33,018 nt of DNA from a virus. The DNA lies in the IMG/VR virus record IMGVR_UViG_3300042502_000159, positions 1-33,018 of that record. The stretch is one strand, 5' to 3'. The notes beneath the pieces are model-generated. The model ran no database searches and was not told the origin of the DNA. It worked only from the letters and a program-made list of their open reading frames with translations. Positions within the stretch are counted from its first letter, which is position 1. Every line of letters starts with the position of its first letter. Both the position numbers and the translations under genes were made by a program. Below are positions 15,850 through 22,723 of this stretch, piece by piece.

Positions 15850-16080
15850 ATGATAACGAAACGAAAGAAAAAAGAAAACGGGTGGAGCTATCTTATCGAA
15901 AATAGCATCCACATGCACGGGATAGAACGAGTAAACATGACCACGACAAGCAAAGGCCCGTATGGGAGATATGCTGGGGTTTTTGTTGGGCTGTCATTTT
16001 GCGAGATACCGCGAAAAAAGGCGGCAAGTATCCTCCGAGAGGTGCGGAAATATCAACGAGCTGGAAAGGCGGCGGCATGA
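15850..16080 (+). CDS. Small basic protein after an ACGAA-repeat leader
   Basis: This 76-residue protein begins MITKRKKKENGWSYLIENSI. It contains MTTTSKGPYGRYAGVFVGLS and ends with REVRKYQRAGKAAA. Its leader is a tandem ACGAA-type repeat (about 15832-15850) with no Shine-Dalgarno. An in-frame ATG at 15742 would overlap the upstream gene heavily and is not chosen. The charge suggests nucleic-acid or ribosome association, unproven. Confidence 0.6.
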   Translation: MITKRKKKENGWSYLIENSIHMHGIERVNMTTTSKGPYGRYAGVFVGLSFCEIPRKKAASILREVRKYQRAGKAAA

Positions 16081-16265
16081 AAAAGCAAATGATCCTGGCG
16101 GCGGCTATTTTCGGCCACCTATTCCTGTTCCTTTTTGTGGACTCGCTATTCGAAGCCCCGACAAAGTGGAAAATGTGGGCTTTTTACGGCTCAAGCCTGC
16201 TATCCGTGGCAGTCTGGGCGGCCTATGTAGTCAATGACGACTTGGATGGAGGAGGTGCGGCATGA
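16077..16265 (+). CDS. Small two-pass membrane protein
   Basis: This 62-residue protein begins MKKQ, followed by hydrophobic MILAAAIFGHLFLFLFV and, after FEAPTKWKMW, a second hydrophobic segment (AFYGSSLLSVAVWAAYVV). It ends DDLDGGGAA. It overlaps the preceding stop by ATGA. As an early-block membrane protein it may alter the envelope or exclude other phages. No family was recognised. Confidence 0.6.
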   Translation: MKKQMILAAAIFGHLFLFLFVDSLFEAPTKWKMWAFYGSSLLSVAVWAAYVVNDDLDGGGAA

Positions 16266-16477
16266 GCAAAAAACTAAAGAAACTTGAGTCAAGGTTCGAA
16301 AATGAGTACGACCTCGAAATGCAGGCATGGGGCGCATTATACGATGCGATGTGTGACGCTGGCCTCAACGACGAATGGGTGTGCGATGCCTTGCGGTACT
16401 TTGAGTTATGTGTCATCGACACAAACGAAACGCGCCGAAAAATCATAAAACTTGGAGGGATAATTGATGAAAGTTAA
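16262..16477 (+). CDS. Small early protein
   Basis: This 71-residue protein begins MSKKLKKLESRFENEYDLEM and ends RKIIKLGGIIDES. It is probably helical. GGAGGAGGT before the ATG at 16262 is an excellent ribosome site, and the start overlaps the previous stop by ATGA. The 3' end overlaps the DnaA-like gene by 11 bases. The function is unknown. Confidence 0.65.
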   Translation: MSKKLKKLESRFENEYDLEMQAWGALYDAMCDAGLNDEWVCDALRYFELCVIDTNETRRKIIKLGGIIDES

Positions 16478-16823
16478 TTGGAAACTCTACGACGATTTGG
16501 AGGCGGACAAATTCGCGTTCCTCGTTCGCATTGTGGCGGAGGTTTTTTCGGTCACTCCCGAACAGATCCTTTGCCGCTCACGCTTTGCGCGATGGGTGGA
16601 GCCAAGGCAACTTGTGGCGACGATATGGAGCGAAAACCACTCGCTCCAAGAGACAGGCTACCGGCTCGACCGGCATCACGGGGCGATCATCCACGCACGG
16701 GAGCGTGTGAGGTTCCTTGTGGAGCATAGCAACGGGTTTGCCGACAAGGTGCGCGAGTGCCTCCAACGCCTGGTCAATGAAGCCTCTATGGAAACGGAAA
16801 CCCCAAAAGAAAAAACAGCGTGA
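16467..16823 (+). CDS. DnaA domain IV-like DNA-binding protein
   Basis: This 118-residue protein matches only the C-terminal DNA-binding domain of DnaA. Residues 17-35 (AFLVRIVAEVFSVTPEQIL) correspond to its first helices, SRFARWVEPRQLVATIW (38-54) to the SR..EPRQ region, and RLDRHHGAIIHARERV (66-81) to the GGRDHTTVIHA signature. It has no AAA+ ATPase. It starts at the ATG at 16467, seven bases after GGAGGG, rather than the TTG at 16464. By family knowledge it should bind DnaA boxes, and one box match lies at 13589-13597. It could direct host initiation to the phage origin, or block the host origin. Both roles are inferred. Confidence 0.8.
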   Translation: MKVNWKLYDDLEADKFAFLVRIVAEVFSVTPEQILCRSRFARWVEPRQLVATIWSENHSLQETGYRLDRHHGAIIHARERVRFLVEHSNGFADKVRECLQRLVNEASMETETPKEKTA

Positions 16824-17035
16824 TTAAATTATTTAGCTTGCAAGAGATGGCAGACGACTTGAAACTGCCGCCAGCCGTAGTCGCCCTATGGGCTGCAGAT
16901 GGCTACATACCACACATAATGAGGGACGGATTGCCCTTATTCGACCCCGTTGCGGTGGGGAAGCACATCGCAAAACAACTAAACAACCTAAATAAAATCG
17001 ACGATGGAAACACAACAGACACAACCACAAACTGA
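16820..17035 (+). CDS. MerR/excisionase-like small helix-turn-helix protein
   Basis: This 71-residue protein starts at a GTG overlapping the preceding stop (GTGA). FSLQEMADDLKLPPAVVALW and AADGYIPHIMRDG, then LPLFDPVAVGKHIAKQL, follow the pattern of small winged-helix MerR/excisionase-type domains. The Asn/Thr-rich tail overlaps the RecT gene by 32 bases. It may regulate the early or recombination genes. With no integrase visible, an excisionase role is unlikely. Confidence 0.6.
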   Translation: MIKLFSLQEMADDLKLPPAVVALWAADGYIPHIMRDGLPLFDPVAVGKHIAKQLNNLNKIDDGNTTDTTTN

Positions 17036-17774
17036 AGCGATTGCGGCGCACGAACCGCAAAACACGGGCATTCTAGCGCAAGTCGCGGCTGAAACACAAG
17101 CATTCGAGCTTGTGCAACGGCAAGCGATGATGTTGAGCAAGTCAACCCTAGTCCCCAAGGACTTTGCGGGGAATGTAGCAAACTGCGCGATTGCCCTCAA
17201 TGTTGCAAAACGCACACGCCTTGACCCTCTAATGGTTACGCAAAACCTTGCTATCATCCACGGGCGGCCTTCGTGGTCTGCTACTGCTCTGATCGGCATG
17301 ATCAACGCAAGCGGGAAGTTCTCGCCCCTGCGCTTCGTGATGGACAACGACGAAACTCCAACATCATGCTATGCCGTGGCCCGTGATATGGCGACAGGCG
17401 AGGAACTCAAAGGTGAGCGCATCACCTTGGAGATGGCCAAAAAAGAGGGGTGGAGTACCAAAAATGGTTCGAAGTGGCTGACCATGCCTGGTCAAATGCT
17501 CCGCTACCGCGCCGCTTCATTCTGGAGTCGTGCTTACGCCTCGGACATGTCGCTGGGCATGTACACGCAGGACGAGGTGCGAGACTTTGCAGAACCCCCA
17601 CGCAATGTGACACCCAAGGCAAACCCATTCGTGGCTGAACCAGAACCCGAGCCAGAACCCGTTGAGGTTGTCGAGGCACAGGTTGTCGAGGACAAGCCCA
17701 AGGGGAACACGAAACCCCACGCTGACAAGATCGCGGAAGCATTCGAGAAAATGACCAAGGAGGTAGAACCATGA
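17004..17774 (+). CDS. recT: RecT-family single-strand annealing protein
   Basis: This 256-residue protein would pair complementary single strands during phage recombination and replication. The central region NCAIALNVAKRTRLDPLMVT, LAIIHGRPSWSATALIGMIN, KKEGWSTKNGSKW and LRYRAASFWSRAYA is characteristic of RecT. The C-terminal tail is rich in Glu-Pro repeats. It starts at the ATG at 17004 inside the previous gene, without a Shine-Dalgarno, and couples by ATGA to the exonuclease gene that follows. The annealer-plus-exonuclease pair is a standard two-component recombination system. Confidence 0.93.
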   Translation: METQQTQPQTEAIAAHEPQNTGILAQVAAETQAFELVQRQAMMLSKSTLVPKDFAGNVANCAIALNVAKRTRLDPLMVTQNLAIIHGRPSWSATALIGMINASGKFSPLRFVMDNDETPTSCYAVARDMATGEELKGERITLEMAKKEGWSTKNGSKWLTMPGQMLRYRAASFWSRAYASDMSLGMYTQDEVRDFAEPPRNVTPKANPFVAEPEPEPEPVEVVEAQVVEDKPKGNTKPHADKIAEAFEKMTKEVEP

Positions 17775-18580
17775 GCAATCTAGTCTACAATCTAGGGCGC
17801 AAGTATTACGAGGGGGGCGCAAGCCCCTCCAACTTGGGCGGGTATGTCTCTAAATCCATGCTCTGGGAGTTCGATCAAAGCCCATGGAAATGGTTCCACA
17901 GCGGCCCGAAAGAGACGACACCAGCAATGGAGTTTGGAAGCCTTGTGCATTGCCTTGCACTCACGCCTACCGAGTACGCCGAAACCTATGCCGTAGGCGA
18001 ATACGACTCATTCCGTACCAAAGCGGCGCAGGAATGGCGGGATTCGATGGTAGCACAGGGGAAGGTCTGCATCACTCAAGCCCAACTCAACGCCGCCAAC
18101 GAATGCGCGGAGTCGATCCTCAATGACCTTGACATCCAGCCGCTATTTGTCACCGGGTACAAGACCGAGGTTGCCGTCTACTCGCAGATCGGGGAAACCA
18201 AGGTGCGCGGGATGATTGACCTAGTGCCACAGGCAGGGGACGACTTGGTGGACATCAAGACAACCTCCAGCATTGGCAAAGCTGACGACCTAGCGTCCAT
18301 TGTGGTGCGCCGAGGCTACCATTGGCAAGCCGCCCTCTACCTCGACCTGTTCAACGCCGCCACGGGGCTGGAGCGCACGAATTTCGTGCTTGCCTTTGTC
18401 GAAACATCTGCGCCTTATGAAACCGCAATCGTCAACCTGTCCGGTGATTTCATCGAACAAGGGCGGATCGGATACATGAACGCCATAGCCAAATACCAGA
18501 AATGCGTCTCGGAGAAGATGTTCCCCAAGGCCGTTGAAGGAATCCAAGAACTCTCATTCCCCAAGTGGGCAATCAAATAA
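17771..18580 (+). CDS. RecE-like PD-(D/E)XK exonuclease
   Basis: This 269-residue protein would resect double-stranded ends to give strands for RecT. Motifs fit the PD-(D/E)XK superfamily of RecE/Cas4-like nucleases: FGSLVH with His60, GMIDLV with Asp150, DIKTT with Asp161 and Lys163, and HWQAALYLD with Gln186 and Tyr190. The length matches the stand-alone nuclease domain, without the long N-terminus of full RecE. AAGGAGGT before the ATG and the ATGA overlap ensure co-expression with RecT. Confidence 0.9.
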   Translation: MSNLVYNLGRKYYEGGASPSNLGGYVSKSMLWEFDQSPWKWFHSGPKETTPAMEFGSLVHCLALTPTEYAETYAVGEYDSFRTKAAQEWRDSMVAQGKVCITQAQLNAANECAESILNDLDIQPLFVTGYKTEVAVYSQIGETKVRGMIDLVPQAGDDLVDIKTTSSIGKADDLASIVVRRGYHWQAALYLDLFNAATGLERTNFVLAFVETSAPYETAIVNLSGDFIEQGRIGYMNAIAKYQKCVSEKMFPKAVEGIQELSFPKWAIK

Positions 18581-18584
18581 CAAT

Positions 18585-18890
18585 ATGAAGCAAACAATAG
18601 ACATTAGCCTGGACACAACGAAGATCGACAAGACCGCTCTTTACGAGTCGCCAAAGAACGGAAAGAAATACCTCTCCGTCACGGTTCTGATTCGTGAAGA
18701 AAAGGATAAGTACGGATACGATGGATTCGTAGTCCAGAAGATCAGCAAGGAGCGCAAAGCGGCAGGGGAGAAAGGCCCGATCCTTGGCAACTGCAAGATT
18801 GTTGACTGGGAGGCACAGAAGCCAAGCGTGATTAAGGCGACTCTCCATCCCGACAAGTGGGATGATCCACTCGACGATGTCCCCTTTTAG
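18585..18890 (+). CDS. Putative ssDNA-binding protein with SSB-like acidic tip
   Basis: This 101-residue protein begins MKQTIDISLDTTKIDKTALY. A beta-rich body (KYLSVTVLIREEKDKYGYDG) is followed by a C-terminus WDDPLDDVPF that closely resembles the acidic DDDIPF tip by which SSB recruits partners. It is flanked by the RecT/RecE genes and a RuvC-like gene, which fits a recombination role. It lacks a recognisable classical SSB OB-fold signature, so it may be a divergent SSB or a mimic of the SSB tail. The start has no Shine-Dalgarno. Confidence 0.6.
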   Translation: MKQTIDISLDTTKIDKTALYESPKNGKKYLSVTVLIREEKDKYGYDGFVVQKISKERKAAGEKGPILGNCKIVDWEAQKPSVIKATLHPDKWDDPLDDVPF

Positions 18891-18979
18891 CATGTGGGAA
18901 TCTTGAGTGATGACAAGATGGGTATCCATCCCTTGGCCCGAGGGTTCATCGCAGGGCAAACCACTTTCCGATAACACTT

Positions 18980-19186
18980 ATGATTGAAATGTTGACACCG
19001 ATGGAGGCGCAGAAACTGGGTCATGTCCCGCTTACTCGCCCATACAGAGAAGACTACGAGCACGAAATGAGATGGCTTCGCACCGTCCTGCGTGACATGA
19101 GGGGATGCAACTTCTCCCTCGTGGATACTGGCAGGGGTCTTGAAGTCTGGAGACACAAAAAAGAACTAAACACGATCAAAGAATAA
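18980..19186 (+). CDS. Small protein of unknown function
   Basis: This 68-residue protein begins MIEMLTPMEAQKLGHVPLTR. It contains HEMRWLRTVLRDMRGCNFSL and ends DTGRGLEVWRHKKELNTIKE. A second ATG at 18989 is an alternative start. The 89-base gap upstream has a possible 25-codon reading frame (18910-18987) of doubtful reality. No family was recognised. Confidence 0.6.
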   Translation: MIEMLTPMEAQKLGHVPLTRPYREDYEHEMRWLRTVLRDMRGCNFSLVDTGRGLEVWRHKKELNTIKE

Positions 19187-19190
19187 CACT

Positions 19191-19349
19191 ATGAAACTAA
19201 AACAAATCTACAAACCCGTTCGCGCCATTGGCAGCGACCCGCATTTAACCGTGTCCCTCATGTCTGCCTTGGCATCGCCCAAGCATCGCAAGAGCGGACT
19301 AATGGAAGCACTCAAACGCCTAGCCAACAAGTATGGAGTTGCTATTTAA
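19191..19349 (+). CDS. Small basic protein
   Basis: This 52-residue protein begins MKLKQIYKPVRAIGSDPHLT and ends LMEALKRLANKYGVAI. It starts four bases after the preceding stop and overlaps the next gene by 17 bases. The tight packing and sensible composition support a gene. The function is unknown. Confidence 0.55.
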   Translation: MKLKQIYKPVRAIGSDPHLTVSLMSALASPKHRKSGLMEALKRLANKYGVAI

Positions 19350-19539
19350 CGACCTACCAGAAGAGCTTTCACCTCGCCTCAAGTGGCAGGAGAAGAAGGG
19401 AATCAAGACAATGCGCCGCGATGATGGAAAATGGGTGGCGTACAAGACCGAAACCCGATTCAACAACTCCGACGAGACAGAGGTGGATGCCGTGATAGGA
19501 CTGGCGAAGAAGCTGAAACTTAAACTTTGGAATGAGTAG
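19333..19539 (+). CDS. Small protein preceding the resolvase
   Basis: This 68-residue protein begins MELLFNDLPEELSPRLKWQE. It contains RDDGKWVAYKTETRFNNS and the helical end VDAVIGLAKKLKLKLWNE. It overlaps neighbours at both ends (17 bases upstream, 8 bases with the RuvC-like gene). It may assist the resolvase, but only position suggests this. Confidence 0.6.
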   Translation: MELLFNDLPEELSPRLKWQEKKGIKTMRRDDGKWVAYKTETRFNNSDETEVDAVIGLAKKLKLKLWNE

Positions 19540-19981
19540 AATCACCATAGGAATAGATCCTGGAGCCAACGGCGCAATCGCATGGATTGACGAGCGAGGG
19601 AAGTCTTGCGTCGAGAAGATGCCAGATACCTTGCAGGACTTGTGGGAGCTTATTCGCGACATCACCAACTTCCCAAGGTCAGCGATTGACGGGCGCAAGT
19701 ACAAGGCGTACATCGAGCAAGTGTCCTCCAGTCCGCAGATGGGCGTGGTATCATCGTTCAGCTTTGGACGAGGCTACGGCAACCTGGAGATGGCACTTAC
19801 CGCCGCAGGGATACCCTTCGAGCGTGTGCGCCCACAAGTCTGGCAGAAGGCTATGGGTTGCATGACGAAGGGCAACAAGAACATTACCAAGCAGAAGGCT
19901 CAAGAACTATTCCCAGACAAGAAGGCTACGCATTGGAGTTCTGACGCATTACTCATAGCACTATACGGAACAAAACAATGA
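19532..19981 (+). CDS. RuvC-like Holliday junction resolvase
   Basis: This 149-residue protein has an RNase H-like nuclease fold. GIDPGANGAIAWID carries Asp9, AYIEQV carries Glu62, and the C-terminal HWSSDALLIALYG carries His134 and Asp138, matching the metal-binding acidic residues of RuvC. The length is near that of RuvC. It would resolve branched DNA before packaging, complementing RecE/RecT. The start overlaps the preceding gene, and its last codons overlap the next start (AATGA). Confidence 0.88.
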   Translation: MSRITIGIDPGANGAIAWIDERGKSCVEKMPDTLQDLWELIRDITNFPRSAIDGRKYKAYIEQVSSSPQMGVVSSFSFGRGYGNLEMALTAAGIPFERVRPQVWQKAMGCMTKGNKNITKQKAQELFPDKKATHWSSDALLIALYGTKQ

Positions 19982-20265
19982 AAGAGAAATATATACCCGG
20001 CGAAGGATGCCAATGTTCAGCCCGATGCAGTTGCGAATGCGGATGCGATGTGGACTGGACACCAAGGGAGGTCTACGAACTACGTGAGCAGCGCGACAGG
20101 CTGGCGTATGCTTTATTCATGTGTCGAAAAGAACTAGTCGATGTGTTGGATGACATCAACAAAGAGCGCGTTCCGCATGATGGAGATGACTTCCATGAAG
20201 CATTAAGGATTTCCAAAGAAGCACTTGCAGCATGGAAGGGGGGCAGTTGTGGGCAGGACACATGA
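19978..20265 (+). CDS. Cysteine-rich small protein
   Basis: This 95-residue protein has an N-terminal cysteine cluster (GCQCSARCSCECGCD, about residues 10-24) with seven Cys within 14 positions, likely metal binding. A helical region follows (PREVYELREQRDRLAYALFM, about 29-48). The next gene product contains a similar EQRDRLA stretch, so the two may share a coiled-coil partner type. Coupled to the RuvC-like gene by overlap. The family was not recognised. Confidence 0.65.
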   Translation: MKEKYIPGEGCQCSARCSCECGCDVDWTPREVYELREQRDRLAYALFMCRKELVDVLDDINKERVPHDGDDFHEALRISKEALAAWKGGSCGQDT

Positions 20266-20497
20266 TGTAACAATCAGCGCATTTGATCTGGATCGGCTTG
20301 AGTCTGAACTCGACGCCGTGACAGAGCAACGCGACAGGTTGGCGGAGGCTGGAAAAATACTGGCTGAGGAATACGAAGATCGTCGTTCACAATTTGGTAG
20401 TGAGTATCTTTGGCAAAAGCATGAGGATGCGGAGCGCGTAGATGCTGCTATTGCCGTTTTTACAGCCGCCGTGAAAGGATGGAGCCATGATCATTGA
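20249..20497 (+). CDS. Small coiled-coil protein, GTG start
   Basis: The most likely start is the GTG at 20249, because AAGGGGGG lies five bases before it; an ATG at 20225 is also in frame. The 82-residue product contains DLDRLESELDAVTEQRDRLA, a coiled coil resembling the preceding protein, and ends FTAAVKGWSHDH. Its first codons overlap the preceding gene by 17 bases. The function is unknown. Confidence 0.6.
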   Translation: MGRTHDVTISAFDLDRLESELDAVTEQRDRLAEAGKILAEEYEDRRSQFGSEYLWQKHEDAERVDAAIAVFTAAVKGWSHDH

Positions 20498-20789
20498 CGG
20501 AATGACGATGGGCCACAGGAATAAGTATCTAGAAAACATGAAGAAGTACCAAGAGATCGAGAACCTCATCGCGGACATCTGGTATCAGAATCCAAGGTGG
20601 CCATCAACATTCTCCGCTTGCTGTAATGGATGCGGCAATCAAGCACGGGGCGGCAGGGAATGTATCTATTGCCTTGAAAGTGAACTTTCCAAGTTGACAT
20701 CGCAGGAGGACGCTAGATCCTTCGTGAGCGCAGTCAGACAAGTCTTAACGGCAGAGGAATCCTTGAGAGAGCATTCCAAGCCGTTCTGA
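20487..20789 (+). CDS. Zinc-finger-like small protein
   Basis: This 100-residue protein has CCNGCGNQARGGRECIYCLE (about residues 45-64), a CxxC...CxxC arrangement that should hold one zinc ion. Helices flank it (MKKYQEIENLIADIWYQ and LTSQEDARSFVSAVRQVL). It overlaps the previous gene by 11 bases. A nucleic-acid binding role is plausible. No family was recognised. Confidence 0.65.
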   Translation: MIIDGMTMGHRNKYLENMKKYQEIENLIADIWYQNPRWPSTFSACCNGCGNQARGGRECIYCLESELSKLTSQEDARSFVSAVRQVLTAEESLREHSKPF

Positions 20790-20810
20790 AACAACAAACA
20801 ACAACAAAAA

Positions 20811-20993
20811 ATGAAACCTAGGGTATATGTAATAATCCGAAACTGCGTAGAGGACGGCATCCGTTATGGACTCCGCCGCGCCTACAAACACACAGATGAA
20901 CCATCCGAGGACTTGCTGGAAAGCGAGATTCACTCAGCAATTATGATGGAACTCGATGAGAAATTCGAGTTTGAAATTCCAAGACTAGACTAA
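20811..20993 (+). CDS. Small protein after an A/C-rich leader
   Basis: This 60-residue protein begins MKPRVYVIIRNCVEDGIRYG and ends MMELDEKFEFEIPRLD. The 21-base gap before it is almost purely A and C (AACAACAAACAACAACAAAA), like the leader at 14561-14583, with no Shine-Dalgarno. The function is unknown. Confidence 0.6.
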   Translation: MKPRVYVIIRNCVEDGIRYGLRRAYKHTDEPSEDLLESEIHSAIMMELDEKFEFEIPRLD

Positions 20994-20997
20994 TACT

Positions 20998-21192
20998 ATG
21001 AGCGTATCACACAAACTAGAATCATGGCTCCTCAAGGGGAAGACCATCACCGCCCTGCAAGCCCTTAATAAATGGGGGTGCATGAGGCTATCGGCACGGA
21101 TCAACGAGCTTCGCAATGCGGGGTTCCCGATCCTTACGGACAGCGTAAAGCAGAATGGCAAGATCTTTGCTCGCTATCGTCTTGCCGCTTAA
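20998..21192 (+). CDS. Helix-turn-helix protein of the small phage type
   Basis: This 64-residue protein has KGKTITALQALNKWGCMRLS, ARINELRNAGFPILTD and a final KIFARYRLAA, following a winged-helix pattern common among small phage proteins. The C-terminal strands after LRNAGFPI would form the wing. It starts four bases after the preceding stop, in the context TAATACTATG. It may regulate transcription, with no target evident. Confidence 0.75.
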   Translation: MSVSHKLESWLLKGKTITALQALNKWGCMRLSARINELRNAGFPILTDSVKQNGKIFARYRLAA

Positions 21193-21270
21193 TACAATCG
21201 GGCATGTCGGTAGCCTAGTTCATTGTCGCTGCACCACCCAGCGTCCGGCAAGGTGGAACCTTTAACAACT

Positions 21271-21507
21271 ATGAATGCGATAACATCAAGAATAACTGTA
21301 CTGCCAAAAGGCGAGCCTATCTTCAGCTATCAAGCCACTGAAATTAGCATCGTGGATGAAGCTGCTGGGCCATTTATTGAAATAAAGCAATTTCCTCAAG
21401 AGGGTGATGAGCAAACCATTAAGTTCAATGTTGAGGAATGGCCCTACATCGCGAAGGCTGTGGGCAAAATACTCCAAGAAATCGAGAAACTAGAAGCGAA
21501 GCAATGA
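21271..21507 (+). CDS. Small beta-rich protein
   Basis: This 78-residue protein begins MNAITSRITVLPKGEPIFSY at the ATG at 21271 and ends VGKILQEIEKLEAKQ. An upstream in-frame ATG at 21223 falls in a 78-base gap that looks noncoding, so it is not used. Its stop overlaps the next start by ATGA. The function is unknown. Confidence 0.6.
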   Translation: MNAITSRITVLPKGEPIFSYQATEISIVDEAAGPFIEIKQFPQEGDEQTIKFNVEEWPYIAKAVGKILQEIEKLEAKQ

Positions 21508-22043
21508 AAACTGAAAAAGCAATCCAAGTCCTGCGTGATTATAACCTGTGGCGCAAGGGCAATGACAAAATGGAACAGCCAGATCCTTGGCACATTGGAG
21601 AAGCTATCGACGATGTGCTGATGGCCATTGGCGACATGGAGGAGGAAGCCAGACTCCATCGTGGAGCTATCACAGGCTGGCAAAACAAATGGGAATGCGC
21701 GGTTGACATGGCAGCCAAGGCTAAAGCTGAGCGCGACGAGGCTCGTGCGGATCTAGAATTTCGGCGTGACCTTTTCAAGCTTCAAGAGCAACAATTAAAT
21801 AGTGTAAGAGATGAACTTTACGAGGAGCGCCAGGAGGGCGAGGAACAAGCTAGACTTCTCGGCATGGGGTCAGAGCGTGAGGCCAAGCTAATTGCAGAGC
21901 GTGATCTGTGGCGAGCAGAATCTCAACGATGGAGGCAGCAAGCCCTAGACCTAGAAGCCCAGATCGAGACGGCAATCAAACGCCTACAATGGAGGCAAGA
22001 TAACCTAGATCGCGGCATCAAAGAGCTAAAGGGTGACTATTGA
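21504..22043 (+). CDS. Coiled-coil protein of the early block
   Basis: This 179-residue protein begins MKTEKAIQVLRDYNLWRKGN. From about residue 60 it is almost entirely charged helix (for example KAKAERDEARADLEFRRDLF and ALDLEAQIETAIKRLQWRQD), predicting an extended coiled coil. It may scaffold a complex or bind DNA. It starts by ATGA overlap. The TTGAAT of the promoter-like element that follows overlaps its final codons. Confidence 0.65.
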   Translation: MKTEKAIQVLRDYNLWRKGNDKMEQPDPWHIGEAIDDVLMAIGDMEEEARLHRGAITGWQNKWECAVDMAAKAKAERDEARADLEFRRDLFKLQEQQLNSVRDELYEERQEGEEQARLLGMGSEREAKLIAERDLWRAESQRWRQQALDLEAQIETAIKRLQWRQDNLDRGIKELKGDY

Positions 22044-22067
22044 ATTTCCCGTAGAATCTGATACAAT
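22040..22067 (+). promoter_or_regulatory. Promoter-like element before the DUF6321-type gene
   Basis: TTGAAT (22040-22045) and TACAAT (22062-22067) are 16 bases apart. Transcription would begin near 22074, one or two bases before the ATG at 22076, so the mRNA could be leaderless. No ribosome site exists here. This is pattern evidence only. Confidence 0.45.
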
Positions 22068-22075
22068 TTATATAT

Positions 22076-22318
22076 ATGGAAAAGAGATTTGAGAAAAAAG
22101 TAAAGAACCCAAAGACGGGTAGAACTAGGACTGTGAAGTATGGACAGGCGGGTAAAGCAGCAGATGGTGGTGATAGGATTCGGCCAGGGACTGCCAAAGG
22201 AGATGCGTATTGCGCCCGTTCCGCGAAGATCAAGGGGGACTGGAAGGACGACCCGAACAGCCCTAATAACCTTTCTCGCAAGAAATGGCGTTGCCGTGGC
22301 TCAAAATCCATGAAATAA
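22076..22318 (+). CDS. DUF6321-type small basic phage protein
   Basis: This 80-residue protein is strongly basic: KKVKNPKTGRTRTVKYGQAG, then GDRIRPGTAKGDAYCARSA, IKGDWKDDPNSPNNLSRKKW and RCRGS. This combination matches a widespread small phage/environmental family I know as DUF6321-type, of unknown function. The two cysteines (in AYCARSA and WRCRG) could help bind metal. It has no Shine-Dalgarno and follows a promoter-like element. Confidence 0.8.
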   Translation: MEKRFEKKVKNPKTGRTRTVKYGQAGKAADGGDRIRPGTAKGDAYCARSAKIKGDWKDDPNSPNNLSRKKWRCRGSKSMK

Positions 22319-22323
22319 CCACC

Positions 22324-22494
22324 ATGAGTGCAGGAAAGGGCGACTCACCCAGACGAGTAGATACGAAACGATACAACGAAAACTATGAACGAATCTTTAG
22401 AAAAACAACCATCGAACAGGAAGCTCAACCAGAAGCGGAAATTCAGCTTCGGGTCGGGGCGGAGGAGGAACCAGCTCCAAGACAAGAAGATTAA
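22324..22494 (+). CDS. Small phage protein with NYERIF motif
   Basis: This 56-residue protein begins MSAGKGDSPRRVDTKRYNEN, then YERIFRK, a motif seen in many small uncharacterised phage proteins. The second half (EAQPEAEIQLRVGAEEEPAP) is acidic and is encoded by DNA shared for 111 bases with the next gene in another frame. The conserved part lies before or at the very start of that overlap. The function is unknown. Confidence 0.65.
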   Translation: MSAGKGDSPRRVDTKRYNENYERIFRKTTIEQEAQPEAEIQLRVGAEEEPAPRQED

Positions 22495-22723
22495 CATCCG
22501 AGTCTCCCTCTCGGTGGAGACATTCAAACGGGTGGATAGCTTATCCAAGAGGCTGGATTGTTCGCTCTCAAGTGCGGTCGAGAGGCTAATCCGTACCCAA
22601 GAATCGGAGTCTATCGAGCCGACACGGGAGGTCAACTGGGACGAGTTCAAGGCCAAGCGTCAGTTCTACCAGCTCACCGATGTTCTGGATGCCTCATTCC
22701 GTAGAAGGGGGCGCAGGGCATGA
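22385..22723 (+). CDS. Ribbon-helix-helix-like protein upstream of the ATPase
   Basis: This 112-residue protein has a basic N-terminus (SNRKLNQKRKFSFGSGRRRN), then INIRVSLSVETFKRVDSLSK with RLDCSLSSAVERLI (about residues 37-69), a ribbon-helix-helix pattern. Its C-terminus is basic (FRRRGRRA). It overlaps the preceding gene by 111 bases and couples to the DnaC-like gene by ATGA. It may be a DNA-binding partner of the ATPase or an autoregulator. Confidence 0.7.
   Translation: MNESLEKQPSNRKLNQKRKFSFGSGRRRNQLQDKKINIRVSLSVETFKRVDSLSKRLDCSLSSAVERLIRTQESESIEPTREVNWDEFKAKRQFYQLTDVLDASFRRRGRRA

Noticed and set aside
18910-18987. 25-codon frame between the SSB-like gene and the next gene
   Set aside because: Too short, with no clear ribosome site or recognisable product. 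It cannot be distinguished from chance.
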